Shown: positions 45,745 through 56,149, numbered from the stretch's first letter. The stretch: DNA of 64,000 nt from Leptidea sinapis (GCF_905404315.1 NC_066276.1:12790001-12854000); one strand, 5' to 3'. The notes: generated by a model not told the origin, from the sequence alone. Program-made: numbers and translations.

Positions 45745-45905
45745 CTCTGGCAAAAAAATCTCCAGCGATTTACAATTCTGTGGTCATCTGGAAGACAAAG
45801 CAACATTGGCTTCAAAGAAGCTGGGTGTAACAAACGCACGGCAATACTTCAAGCCACGGCATACTGGCTCTCTACGAAGCACAGGTCCAGCCTCATATGG
45901 AGTAG
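45745..45905 (+). pseudogene. LINE alpha internal fragment
   Basis: TTCTGTGGTCATCTGGA to AGGTCCAGCCTCATATGGAG matches the region of the 60,487 copy that encodes SDCQFRGHLEGKAKLASKKL through VRPHMEYC, with small deletions. Confidence 0.75.
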
Positions 45906-46500
45906 CCTTGACTTAGATGGGTTTTATTTTTGCTTTGCACTTTCGACGTTTATTCATTTTATAAAACGATGATGCCTCAGTTGCTACATATTTAATGAGC
46001 TAATTAGTATTTAGGTCGGTGTAGGAGACATTTCTTCAGAATCGGGAATCAGTAACGCGGATCATGGCCACATACTCTAGGAAATGCCTATTACTAATGA
46101 GCATAGCCTGCGTGCCTCATTGTCTCATTTTTTCATTATTTCTATTGTTTTTCTTTGTTTTTATTTTGCTTTGTCTCTTTTGCTATTTAATTTAGTCATG
46201 TTATTGTATGAAAAAAAAAGTACTTTATTTGGATGATTTTAGAATGATGATTAATTAATATTAAAATATTTTAAGTTTAGAATAAGTGAACTCGCACTCG
46301 TATTCCTCACATAACCACTTAAGTTTCATGAGTATGGCACAAATTGTTTAGAAGTTTGTTTCTTGTATATTTTGAACAATAAATAAAAAAAACAACTTAT
46401 GACAGTTACTTTAAAAAGGTACCTATTATGGGATTAGCCAGAATATTGGTGTTTTGCTATAAGTAGCATGTAAACATGTATAGAAAATATATTGAGTAAC
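45906..46500. other. Intron of gene 1; nothing recognised
   Basis: AT-rich sequence without supported coding content. A missing phase 0-to-1 exon of gene 1 could in principle hide here, but I could not find one. Confidence 0.35.
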
Positions 46501-46504
46501 TTAC

Positions 46505-46555
46505 GCTTTCAAGCAGTGCAACCAGCAGAATAACACAAATATAATATTTGAGCAT
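46505..46555 (-). CDS. Gene 1 signal-peptide exon
   Basis: The ATG at 46,555-46,553 opens MLKYYICVILLVALLES, a short positively charged start followed by a hydrophobic core: a typical secretory signal. The exon ends AAAGC|GTAAGTTAC, a strong donor, leaving phase 0. The mini-exons need phase 1, so either an unseen exon intervenes or a weaker donor four bases on (GTAA|GTTAC) is used, which would end in A like the other exons. A TATA box lies about 55 bp upstream of the ATG. Confidence 0.55.
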
Positions 46556-46607
46556 GGTGCTTGTTACCTGGATTTTCAGAATGGAATTTCTTTGGAAATA
46601 TTTGTCC

Positions 46608-46617
46608 AATATATACT
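46608..46617 (-). promoter_or_regulatory. TATA box of gene 1
   Basis: The minus strand reads AGTATATATT about 55-60 bp upstream of the ATG, giving a start site near 46,580. A GAAATTCC half-site resembling an NF-kappaB motif lies at about 46,583-46,590; whether it is used is unknown. Confidence 0.4.
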
Positions 46618-46819
46618 CATTTAACTTCAAGGTAATATGATAAAAAATTAATTAATTTTTCATTTGCATAGATATTATTTTAATATCCATTTTCAACAGT
46701 AAATGAAGTGGGTGGTGATCTTTCACTTATAATAATATAATTAAAACTATCATGTTTGTGACTGTGTGTTTATGTTTGTTACTTCTTTATGGTGGGTGTT
46801 GAACACTGTCGTGCAAGTA

Positions 46820-47400
46820 AAACACAATCTCTTTATATATACAATTGTAATGGTAGGTACATTTCACAAATTCTTGTGATAATGTAATAAGAACGTGGTG
46901 ATCCCGTGGTATACGAATGCGACACAACTGCCTCGCTCGATAGTTTCTACCGCGGCGTTTGCACTTAGAACGTTTCTTGATTCATACGATACCATCACAT
47001 TAAAATTAATTTGTCAACTTGTCTATAGAGGGCACTGATTGATACACAGACCCGCCTACACAGTAGCCAGTAGGTAGCCGCCAATCGCCATGTTGTTTAT
47101 TAATTTATTTGCCGCCATCGCTTAGCTTATTCATTATTGTTGTTGTTTGGTGTTCGTTGCGTGTTGAGTATATACTGATTTCCGTTTATTTCCTTAAAAT
47201 GCAAAGAGCATAGTTCCGAATTGACTTGATATTTACTATATCTACTATGATATTTATACCTATGTAATTGGTGCAGGCCATCAATAAAATACTTCGAGGA
47301 GCAATTTCGACGCACGATGACGAGGATACAATGCAAACATTCGCTATACAGTATCACAATAAAAGAAGAAGGAAACGATATGTTTTTTTATTGTAACTTA
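46820..47400. other. Unassigned segment with a weak THAP-like ORF
   Basis: Apart from the ORF at 47,127-47,357 nothing is recognised. The stretch 46,900-46,960 is GC-richer than its surroundings. Confidence 0.3.
47127..47357 (-). pseudogene. Possible THAP-like zinc finger fragment
   Basis: The minus-strand frame contains CLHC, then 39 residues, then CSLHF (SELCSLHFKEINGN). The C-X2-C-X39-C-X2-H spacing fits the THAP signature, but the usual Trp and FP residues are not evident. THAP domains occur in P-element-type transposases and host factors. It is probably a transposon relic if real. Confidence 0.25.
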
Positions 47401-47769
47401 AGTTCCTAATATCTAAATTTTAGTAATTCTGCCACTAAATTTATGGCGGAATTCCTGTGTAAAATTAATATTACAATTAAAACAATATATGTTATACGTA
47501 TATGTAGATATAACCGAAGAAAGTTTTGTCAACTTCCCACGCGATGTCGCTTTCGCCTTGAAATTAACTGACAACTCTATGCCTATATAATATAATGTAG
47601 TCTGTGGTTTCTACCTGACTCCTGCTAGGCGCTCGCCCGGGGCCTGATCTCGACCGCCTTCGCACCGCACGCCGATTACACCCGAGCCAAGACGAGTACC
47701 GAAACATATTCGTACTCGCTCCTGGCTCGACGTTCTTGACTACGACACGGCCATTCTGACAAGAAAATT

Positions 47770-48370
47770 TCCCCTCAGTTCTCTCGCAGCCTGTCCAGAG
47801 TTTTCAAGACGAAGGAGGTAAGGCTGATGGGTCTGAATGAAGTAATATTAACATCTAACATCTTTTACCTGGTTTTGGTACGAAAATCAGTTTCACCTAC
47901 CTCCATATTCTGGGTATGCATCCATGCGCTAGACACGCCCTGGATATGTCAATCAGACAGCAGGTTTAAAAGGGTTTCTCGCCCCCCTTGTAACAATGCA
48001 GGAAATATTGCGTCCGGACCCACTGCTTTAAAAGGTTGAAAGGTATTAATGGCCTAAGTTGTTTTCTCAATGGTAATCACTTTGTGGGCTATCCGCCAGT
48101 CTTCTTTTTCCGGAGTTAAATTTTCATCCACCCACTTCATTTTCTGCATGATTATGCAGCCTGGGAAGAGCATTTCCATAAGGATTCGCTCCGTTTCTTC
48201 TGGTGCGTTAGTGAAAGTACCATCAGATTTTCGTAGGGAACCCAGAATTAGTCTGGGTTGACTAGAGAGGACTTTTCTTACCCTGTTTGCCTGGTATTGG
48301 CATTCAATGTCGTTGCAGTGTTTCCGCCAACTTTCAGATGTTGTGCATCTAATGCGTTTTTTGTACTAAG
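47770..48370 (-). pseudogene. R1-like LINE RT fragment
   Basis: The minus strand reads TLDRL after ITSFRPISLTSFVLKTL (about 47,810-47,845), VGPDAIFPALLQGGRETLLN (47,960-48,025) and, farther upstream, EETERILMEMLFPG (48,150-48,200). The FRPISLTSF-x-LKT and ALLQ patterns are those of R1-clade RTs. Stops and frameshifts break it. Confidence 0.65.
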
Positions 48371-49080
48371 ACTTAGTGTCTTTGTAGTTTTATATTTATG
48401 TATAGTGATAACGCAAGAAATTTTATTGCTTCGCGGTCATACTTCATTCCTTTTTATGTTCATAGCAATATTATAAACTATTTAATCAAGTCCTTTCTGA
48501 TAACCGCATCACTTGGAAACTTAACCCTCCAAATGCCCCACATTTTGGTGGGCGTTGGGAGTAGTAAGAAATCATTTAATTCGCGTCATATGCAAGCAAA
48601 TCCTCATGGATAGGAGCTGCTCACTGTTTGTATATTAAATTCACGACCGATCCTACTACCACTCCACTTACGTTCGCGTCTTTCCTCGCTTTAAGTTCGC
48701 TTGAATATTTACCTGCCGCGGATCTTAGTATAAAGAACGTATTAATCTTTTATCACGATTTCCATTGCTTGATTCGCTAGTTCAGTCATTCTGGAAGTGC
48801 TTCAGATCAGAATATTTACATACCTTATAAGCAAGGGAAAGGTGGGGTAAACATTCCATTCCCATTTCTGTTCCGTTGTTCTCATAGATATGGATAACGC
48901 CCTACCTCTTCAGTGGCTGCTAGTGTCATCACTGAACTGTTTTCTGGTGTGGCGAGACGAGAGACGGCGTGGTGTGGGTTGCAAAAGTGAACACTATCAG
49001 CACTACCTACCCTTAAGTCTCTAGCATCCTTGCGCAGGTCCTAATAAGTTAACCTTTTTCTTTTTTATAATATATAGAAG
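48371..49080. other. Unassigned sequence between LINE fragment and gene 2
   Basis: Possibly more degraded LINE sequence (CCAAATGCCCCACATTTTGG near 48,527), but no motif is clear enough to name. Confidence 0.3.
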
Positions 49081-49201
49081 GCAGATTATTTGGTGTAACA
49101 AATAAAAGGCAAGTTGATATTCACCATTTTATATTGAAATATATAAAAAATATTATGGAGATGAAGTTAATAGTAAAATAATTATGGAGATGAAGTTAAT
49201 A

Positions 49202-49236
49202 TTAAAATGGAGGTCCTCTGCGAGTGGCATCAGAAT
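49202..49236 (-). CDS. Gene 2 terminal mini-exon
   Basis: The acceptor CTACTTGCAG is followed by 35 nt that complete a codon and read SDATRRGPPF, stop at 49,202-49,204. Length, phase, stop and most codons equal those of the gene 1 terminal exon at 25,667-25,701; the single amino-acid difference is Ala for Asp. Downstream 3' UTR sequence also matches. A short direct duplication (ATTATGGAGATGAAGTTAAT) follows at about 49,150-49,201. Confidence 0.65.
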
Positions 49237-49922
49237 CTGCAAGTAGGTACAATATATTAAAAAAATACCAAAACTTACTTATTATTTTTGTCTTAATTAA
49301 ATGTCCAGTACCTTTTTTAGTATAAAATATATAATTCAAAAGTTTCATTAACTGCACTCTTTTATACTCAGTTTCCCGACAGTTGAAAAAATAAAATGAT
49401 ATGTAAGTTTCTAATGTAATTTAACTTAAGAAACCGTCTGATATGCGTGGCCTTACACACTAATGCCTAGACACGCAGACGTTATAGTCGCTTTTGGGAG
49501 TGGCTTTTCGAGGTAAATAATATAATCACTATAATTTTGAAAATAATCCCAAATCAAGAATAAAAATAAGCTAAATCGCATTATTCTTAATTGGTCAGAA
49601 AATGTATAAAAAATAAAATTTGGCATGGGACAACAGCATGACTCTCGCATATCGATAAGCCCTTGGTCTTATAAATAAAATAATTAAATAAAAAGTAACT
49701 AAAATAAGAATAAAATAAATATATAAGCGAATAATTAGGAGTCTTATCTAGTAAGTTTGCTCTTATCTCGTTGGAAAAGGAAAGGTTGGTTATTGTGCAC
49801 TTCAATAAATGTATAATAATTTCTACCACACATTCAAATATATCCCACAGACTCAAGAAAAACAGAGCTAATAAAAATGTTATCCAAAAACAATTCTATC
49901 TTTTTTTCCTTCTAGAAGATTA

Positions 49923-50232
49923 ACTGCCGTTCCCAATATACTATTTACAGATAGAGATAAATTACTACCTTCTACTGTCAGTAATTAGCTGTCAATAAAC
50001 TGAAGCTGTCCCAATATACCCGAAACGTTATTCTTATCGCCTTATATTGGGACGCGTGAAATGCAATTTCCATACAAACTTCAATCTCTGGTAAGCTATA
50101 CGTGGTCCCTTTGACAGACAGAGTGTACGGGTAAGGTGAGTTACCGTCGATATGTTTATTGGAACAGAAAAGTCAACAATTGTTACTATTTTTATCTCAA
50201 GTAAGAGATAGACTGAATATTGGAAACGGCGG
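49923..50232. mobile_element. PIF/Harbinger-like MITE, 310 bp, TTA duplication
   Basis: Ends ACTGCCGTTCCCAATATACT and inverted CCGCCGTTTCCAATATTCAG are flanked by TTA at 49,920-49,922 and 50,233-50,235. The 3-bp TTA duplication is the Harbinger pattern. No transposase. The MITE at 62,821 has similar ends. Confidence 0.7.
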
Positions 50233-50235
50233 TTA

Positions 50236-51395
50236 GTAATTCATTACTGTAAATATGGAAGAAGAGCGGTCCAAGAATTGAAACTTGTATTACCCCCATG
50301 CCTGAAAATTGCATTAGAATAAGCGTTTAGCATGTGCATTGCAATAGAACAACATTTTTATTATTTATATTCACAAAGGCGAGAAGAGATCAATCAATCA
50401 TGACTATTAGATTGATATCTTACTATAAATCGTTGTCTATTCCCTTGAATGCCAGGGGCTGTCCAATCATTGCAGCTATATTTTAACTTACTGAGGCTTT
50501 ATTACGACTGATAATCAAGTTGTTTACGATTTATAAAGTGAGCCTTAAATGTACACAATTTACCTAAACTTAGCTTAGATATAGCATAGATTTTATAATA
50601 GACATCGTATATATGGGCGCAAATCGCCACCTACCGTCAATTGTTGGCAACTATTGATATTTATGTTTTAGTTTATCGTTAAAATGAATATATTATTATA
50701 GATATATCTGAAATATATAAGATTTAAATACAAATAGCTATTTGTGAACATAAAAATGTTATTTATTAAGGTCTAACTAATTTAATAGACACTGTTTTGA
50801 CTGTTTGAATTGTTTGAAGATGTTTGATGTTTCATGTATTGTTAAAATACTTATTTTTTTTTTATCATATTACATATACCGATATAAAACTAGGTCAAAT
50901 TAGCATCTTAAAAAACCACAAAGGTTAACAACTAATGCTAATAACACTTAATAATACGTCACAACTCAACAACAACTTATGCTATAAATTAAATGAACAC
51001 AGTGAAAATATTTTAAAAGACTTAAAAACGAATAAATATAACTTATAAATATGACTTAGCAGGTTCAAATTCTCTTAGCTGCTATAATTTATGTAATAGG
51101 TAATCCTTTATTCTATAATCAATGTTTTAATTGAATGTGTAAATGTTCAAATTAATTTGTATTAGAATTAATATAGTTATTCCGTATCAAACTTTATTAT
51201 TTTATGCAATAAGTCTTTGTTAATTGTATTTCGAAACTTGCTTGCAGCGCCATTTTCTTACTTCGTAATGTTTGTTCAAATTAAATGAACAAACTATTAT
51301 ATATAAAGTTATTATTATCATTTGAAGTTATATAAATTCACTAAAACATTTATTGAGCTGTATTTAGGAATTATTTTACAATACCCAATTTTATA
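50236..51395. other. Gene 2 intron sequence partly paralogous to gene 1 intron
   Basis: Near 50,510-50,560, GATTTATAAAGTGAGCC matches 29,867-29,884. The rest is AT-rich with no supported features. Confidence 0.45.
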
Positions 51396-53735
51396 TTTAT
51401 TTATTTATTTATTTATTTATTTATAGGACAACCAGTAGTTGTTACATTCTAATATGCTTAAAATATATCAAATATTAACAAATAATGAGTTGAATGTACA
51501 ACAAATTAAGGTGTCACAACATGCACAGAAAACAATTATATAAAATAAAGCAAAAATTATAAAATCAAGATATGAATTTGAAAAGAAGGAAAAAAAAGAA
51601 GAAGAAGAATATTAATCATATTTTGGCGCCTAACAATCTCGTAATATTTTTTTTAAAAGCAGGTAAAGAATCTTTAAAAATATCTACTTCACCACAGATG
51701 GAGTTATAAGTTCTTGATAGACGTGGTATGGGAGAAAATTGCTTAAGGTTAGTTTTGGCAAATGGCTGATGGAACAGGCCAGCTCCGACCTGCGCACGCC
51801 TTGGTACTCGGCGGGGAACTCGTAAACTGATGGAGTGCACGAGTGATGGACTGTCGAATTGATTTCTAATTATTTTGTATAAAAATATTAGATCTAGCAT
51901 TTGTCGTCGAACAGAAAGACTTTTCAAGTTAAAGTGTCTCAACTTATCGCAGTACGATGGCAATTGCTTAAGTACCCCACAAGAAAAAGCAAGGTGCCAT
52001 AAGAACCGTTTTTGAATGCGTTCAACTCTTAATTGGTGAATGTTGTATTGAGGAGACCAAACGATGCTACAGTATTCTAGATTACTGCGCACATAAGCAT
52101 TATACAGGGTTATTTTAGTTGTTGGATTGCGGAATTTTTTACAGTTACGGATGATGAAGCCTAGCATTTTGGAAGATTTATTAATAACATTATCAATATG
52201 AGGCAGAAACGTTAATTTGTTATCAAAAAAAACCCCTAAGTCTCTAATATCAGTTTTATCCTCTAGAATTAAACCATTAATGCTATATTGAGTTCTGAGT
52301 ATATCGCGGTTGCGAGTGAATGTGATAGAGTAACATTTACTTGTGTTCAATATCATTTTATTACTAGTACACCATTTGTATATTGCATTAAGATCTTCTT
52401 GTAATAAATCGCAATCTAAAGGGCTTGTTATAGTTCTGCATAACTTCAGGTCATCTGCAAAGAGATAAGTGCTACTGTGTTGGATGTGAGATACAATATC
52501 GTTAATAAATAAATTGAACAGCCATGGCCCCAAATGAGAACCCTGAGGTACTCCTGAGATCACTGCGTAATTGTCGGATTTGAAGCCCTTCACCGCTACG
52601 TATTGAGTTCTGTTCGATAAGTAGGAATTAAACCATTCCAAAAGCGTCCCGCCTATTCCATATAACTTTATTTTTTGCAATAAAATAATATGGCTAACTC
52701 TATCGAAGGCTTTTGCAAAGTCCATGTAAATAGCGCTTACTTGTACACCAGCATCAACTGCATTTACTATTTCATTATGGTATACAACCAAGTTAGTGCT
52801 CGTTGAACGGGATTGAGTGAATCCATGTTGCTCATGTACGAGAAGTTGTTTTGTATGGCTCTTTAAATACGGATAGAGTAATACTTCGAATAACTTCGCA
52901 AATACGGACAGAATTGAGATGGGCCTATAATTCGAAATAATGTCTTTATCTCCGTTTTTATGGATAGGAGCTACTTTGGCAGTTTTCCATATATCAGGGA
53001 ATATACCAGTAGAAAGAGACCTATTTATTATAAGAAAAAGTGGAAAACTTAAAGCTAGGCTGCACCTAGACACGAAATACGGTGGAATGCCATCTGGTCC
53101 AGCCCCTTTGTGAACATCAAGTTCATTTAACTGTTTTAGGATGCTTTTTCGACCAATATTAATTTTGCCAATAAAGTTAGTATTATGAACAGTTGTACTA
53201 ATTTGTGTGGTTGGTTGAGCTGAAGTATTATCAAACGTTGAAGAAAAGTAGTTGGCAAACAAGTTACATATGATCTGCCCATCGGATGCAGTTGTATCAT
53301 TGAGAGTCATATTTTGAGGTATCTGAACTAAATTACTGCGTTTATTTTTTAGATACGAATAAAAATATTTGGGATTAATTCTAATACTATCTTCAGCCCT
53401 TTGTATATAATTATTATAGCATGATGTAGCTAGTTGCTTACATCTCTTATTTAAGATTTGAAGCGAAATTTTATCTAACGGGTTTTGATATACCCTGTAT
53501 TTATGTAAAAGTTTATTTTTCTCTTTTGTTAACTTAGTTAATTGCTTATTGAACCACGGTGGATACTTGTCTTTAGCGACTCTAGTTTTAGGTACAAATT
53601 TTTCTATTAGACTGTGTAATGAAGTGTAAAAATGCAATGACATTTCATTTACACTTTCACACTGAGAAAATTTCTTAGTCCATTCTATTTTATTTAGTTC
53701 TATATTAATATTATCATAGTCATTATATGTGTTTT
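51396..53735 (-). mobile_element. CR1/Jockey-type LINE with intact RT ORF, 5' truncated
   Basis: On the minus strand the copy begins inside ORF2 at about 53,734, runs through RT and a 3' UTR, and ends in TTTA repeats (plus strand, 51,396-51,424). The endonuclease is missing. The uninterrupted ORF marks it as the youngest LINE in the window. It sits in the intron between exon G and the terminal exon of gene 2. Confidence 0.9.
51616..53733 (-). CDS. LINE reverse transcriptase, uninterrupted, N-terminally truncated
   Basis: The first ATG is at 53,643, but the frame is open 30 codons farther, to the truncation (NTYNDYDNINIELNKIEWTK), so the ATG is internal. Landmarks in order are KDKYPPWFNKQLTKLTKEKN, ELDVHKGAGPDGIPPYFVSR, DIISNYRPISILSVFAKLFE, AIYMDFAKAFDRVSH, ISGVPQGSHLGPWLFNLFIN and the catalytic YLFADDLKLC. 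The C-terminal LEYCSIVWSPQY region follows, and it ends GAKI with stop 51,616-51,618. RT catalytic residues are intact. Without endonuclease or ORF1 it cannot move by itself. Confidence 0.9.
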   Translation of the reverse strand, partial: NTYNDYDNINIELNKIEWTKKFSQCESVNEMSLHFYTSLHSLIEKFVPKTRVAKDKYPPWFNKQLTKLTKEKNKLLHKYRVYQNPLDKISLQILNKRCKQLATSCYNNYIQRAEDSIRINPKYFYSYLKNKRSNLVQIPQNMTLNDTTASDGQIICNLFANYFSSTFDNTSAQPTTQISTTVHNTNFIGKINIGRKSILKQLNELDVHKGAGPDGIPPYFVSRCSLALSFPLFLIINRSLSTGIFPDIWKTAKVAPIHKNGDKDIISNYRPISILSVFAKLFEVLLYPYLKSHTKQLLVHEQHGFTQSRSTSTNLVVYHNEIVNAVDAGVQVSAIYMDFAKAFDRVSHIILLQKIKLYGIGGTLLEWFNSYLSNRTQYVAVKGFKSDNYAVISGVPQGSHLGPWLFNLFINDIVSHIQHSSTYLFADDLKLCRTITSPLDCDLLQEDLNAIYKWCTSNKMILNTSKCYSITFTRNRDILRTQYSINGLILEDKTDIRDLGVFFDNKLTFLPHIDNVINKSSKMLGFIIRNCKKFRNPTTKITLYNAYVRSNLEYCSIVWSPQYNIHQLRVERIQKRFLWHLAFSCGVLKQLPSYCDKLRHFNLKSLSVRRQMLDLIFLYKIIRNQFDSPSLVHSISLRVPRRVPRRAQVGAGLFHQPFAKTNLKQFSPIPRLSRTYNSICGEVDIFKDSLPAFKKNITRLLGAKI

Positions 53736-53739
53736 AAAA

Positions 53740-53935
53740 GAAGTTGTATCTACTCTGTTTCATCTATTGTACTGAAGCTATAAAAGCGGTTGTTTTATGT
53801 AAAGACGGTTCATATCCATACTAGCAGTTGTGCTTCAATAAACTGAGAAATTCTTAGTGTTGTATTTCTTCACGATGGACCCTGATCAAGGAAACCCTGG
53901 CGTAACGCCGACATATATATATATATATGGTCGTA
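53740..53935 (+). repeat. Possible solo LTR fragment and AT run
   Basis: TATAAAAG at 53,779-53,786 and AATAAA at 53,837-53,842 have LTR-like spacing; ACCCTGGCGTAACGCC lies near 53,895. An AT dinucleotide run ends it. No flanking duplication was found. Confidence 0.3.
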
Positions 53936-53956
53936 TTAGACCTAGTAAAATTATAA

Positions 53957-54305
53957 TCTTAATATATATAAATCTCGGGTCACAATGTTTGTCCTCAATG
54001 GACTCCTAAACTAATGAACGGATTTCAATGGAGATTACTTCATGGAGTGCAGTTTAGTCCAACTTAAGAGATAGGATAGTTTTTATTTCGATTTGGGACC
54101 TATAATTATTTCCAATATTTGTTTTGTTTGGACATATTTTCTGTGAGAGTATTTTTGACGCGCGGTTTGACAGTTCTGCTGTGAAACAATTTCATTATAA
54201 CAACAAGGAGCATATTATTATGTTACAATGAAAAATTATTGACAAATTCATCAAAAACGGTATTTTATTTATTATGTACAGAACAACGTCTGTCTGGTCA
54301 GCTAG
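53957..54305 (+). mobile_element. Helitron-like non-autonomous element
   Basis: It starts TCTTAATATATATAAATCTC after an A and ends GTCTGGTCAGCTAG before a T. Length is 349 bp. It shares the GGTCAGCTAG terminus with the elements at 27,531 and 30,054 but is a different subfamily internally. Confidence 0.7.
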
Positions 54306-54739
54306 TTATATATATAGGATTGCACAGTTACGTACCGCTACCTGCGGCGTGATCATGACTCTTAAAGTGAAATTTTACTAAAGTTAGTATGTACGTGTAA
54401 TTCATAAAGTTAACAAAGTAGAATGATTTTAATTCGACACATTTGTCCACATTTAATGGGATTCCACATTCTCGTTTCAAATTGGGTTCTTTAATTATTA
54501 GATTTGTAATTAACTTTAAGATCTACACGTCATGCTATGTTTAATTTATGGGTGCCTTATAATATGTTATTTCTACGTTTAGCGGATGACTAGACACTTC
54601 GACATTACTTCAAACAATAAATATCGTTTAGACTTTGAAATAGCTTGACTTATAAGGAATACCATTGTTAGTGCAATTATAATTTTACTAGGTCTAATAT
54701 CAAGGTTGTAGTCTATGAAAGGATGAAAAACATAATTAC

Positions 54740-54781
54740 CTGAATTTGGTCCGCTTTGTAGCGATGTACCGGGAGGGAGAG
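54740..54781 (-). CDS. Gene 2 mini-exon G
   Basis: The acceptor GATTTTTAG and donor CAG|GTAATTA enclose 42 nt, phase 1-1. The module is a junction Thr then LPPGTSLQSGPNS. It is the counterpart of the broken exon H of gene 1; surrounding intron sequence on both sides aligns (CTATGAAAGGAT, GAGCTAAAAATCA against GAACTAAAAATCA). Here the frame is preserved, which helps show that H is the decayed copy. Confidence 0.6.
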
Positions 54782-54834
54782 CTAAAAATCACATAATATT
54801 ATAGTGTGGTATATTTCAAATTATTTACATATGA

Positions 54835-55262
54835 CTTACTAATTAATAACGCTATTTATATATAAAATAATAAAACAAAACTTAAATAATCTAACAAAAT
54901 TAACAGGTAAGGTGCCCATGAAGCTGGCAACGTTACCTCTTTGTATAGCCAAACTTATCCTTTGACAGAGGTAAGTACCAGATCTTGGGTCACCTGTTAA
55001 ATCGGTTAGACGCCTGGATACCTCTTTTATGAGTTTTTGTGCCGATGAACCCCAAGGACCCAACGTCTCCACACAAAGGGAACAAATATGTATCCATCAC
55101 CGAGTGATGCATAATTCCTCCGCTTTAGGTTTTCGGCAGTTTCCGCCGTTGCACCTCCCGCTCTTTTTCCCGGGGTTAGCATGTCCACACAAGTCGCATC
55201 CCACACCAGTGGCTTTCGACGACTCCAAGGAATCAACGTCAAAGTTATTATTATTATCATTA
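54835..55262 (-). pseudogene. Fragment of a repeat-encoded protein with WDATCVD motif
   Basis: The minus strand reads LIPWSRRKPLVWDATCVDML, RRNYASLGDGYIFVPF and, after a frameshift near 55,060, ETLGPWGSSAQKLIKEVSRR and TYLCQRISLAIQRGNVASFM. I recognise this as a conserved C-terminal module found with retroelement-like repeats in many animals; its exact class is uncertain. The V-W-D-A-T block could be part of a nuclease-like fold (inference). It interrupts the paralogous intron next to exon G. Confidence 0.55.
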
Positions 55263-56140
55263 GTGTGGTTAAAATATTTTATTTATTTTATAAAAACATG
55301 ACACGCTAGGAAATTTTCAATCTTTTAATAAGGCTTATGATTTTAATTTTATATAATTAATTCGAAAGTTTAGTATACAAAAGCTTGACTGTTATTAATT
55401 GGTGTGTTATAAACACTGAACAGTACTTCAGATGTTTATGAATTTGCCATGGGACTATCATGCACAGTTAAATGAACGAAGACTAAACATGTTCAAAAGT
55501 GGAGATCGGTGCAAGCATATCGTCCATCACCGAATGGACATCCATTCGGTGAAGGTCCATTCGATCTCTGCATTACCACTGTTCTCAAAATGCGCAACCA
55601 TAAAGTCACAGATGTCTCTAGCCTATAAGTTGCCGCGAATCATAGTAGAAAAAAATTTCATGCGTACACAGTACACATGTCAGAAGTGAAACCTGCACTG
55701 TGCATGAACCTCTAAACTTCATATGAAGTTCTGCTACGTGTTGCTAGGATGACACATGATTTCAACCGCTATGAAAGACATTACTATCATCACTAATATA
55801 TATATGTTCTCCTGGTGTCTATGTAGTAGTCCGCATGGCGTCAGAATACATTAAGGTATACTCGCGTGATACATAAGACAATCTCTTCTATAATTATGAT
55901 CGCCTGTTACCAAAACACTGTTTATTGCGTCCTATCTCATTATCTCCCATATTATGAATTTATGTGTCTGCTCTTTTTAGTGTCGCTTTTTCGTTTGATC
56001 GACTTGCAAATCACAACGATGAAATGAAAATGATGACTATTGACTACACCTGCTGAAAATATGAATGGACGGGCTTTAAGTTGGACTTAATCCCGTTAAT
56101 TTTGATAAAGTTAAGCTAACGTTAAGCAGTGAGCGGAATA
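55263..56140. other. Gene 2 intron, paralogous to 30,800-31,050 in its first part
   Basis: TTATGAATTTGCCATGGGAC at about 55,436 matches 30,958. A perfect 12-bp-arm palindrome with 2-nt spacer lies at 55,527-55,552. No coding feature is supported. Confidence 0.45.
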
Positions 56141-56149
56141 GTGTGACCG

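Larger units (their letters stand above)
25667..46555 (-). other. Mini-exon gene 1 (model): signal exon, three mini-exons, terminal exon
   Basis: The minus-strand order is signal exon 46,555-46,505, exon I 37,286-37,221, exon J 34,510-34,448, frame-broken exon H 30,772-30,718 and terminal exon 25,701-25,667. All have AG acceptors and GT donors. The predicted product is a small secreted Gly/Pro-rich peptide of modules ending GPxP or similar, closing with RRGPPF. Introns are up to about 9 kb and filled with transposons. I do not recognise the protein family. Open points are the phase at the first intron and whether H is skipped. Confidence 0.6.
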
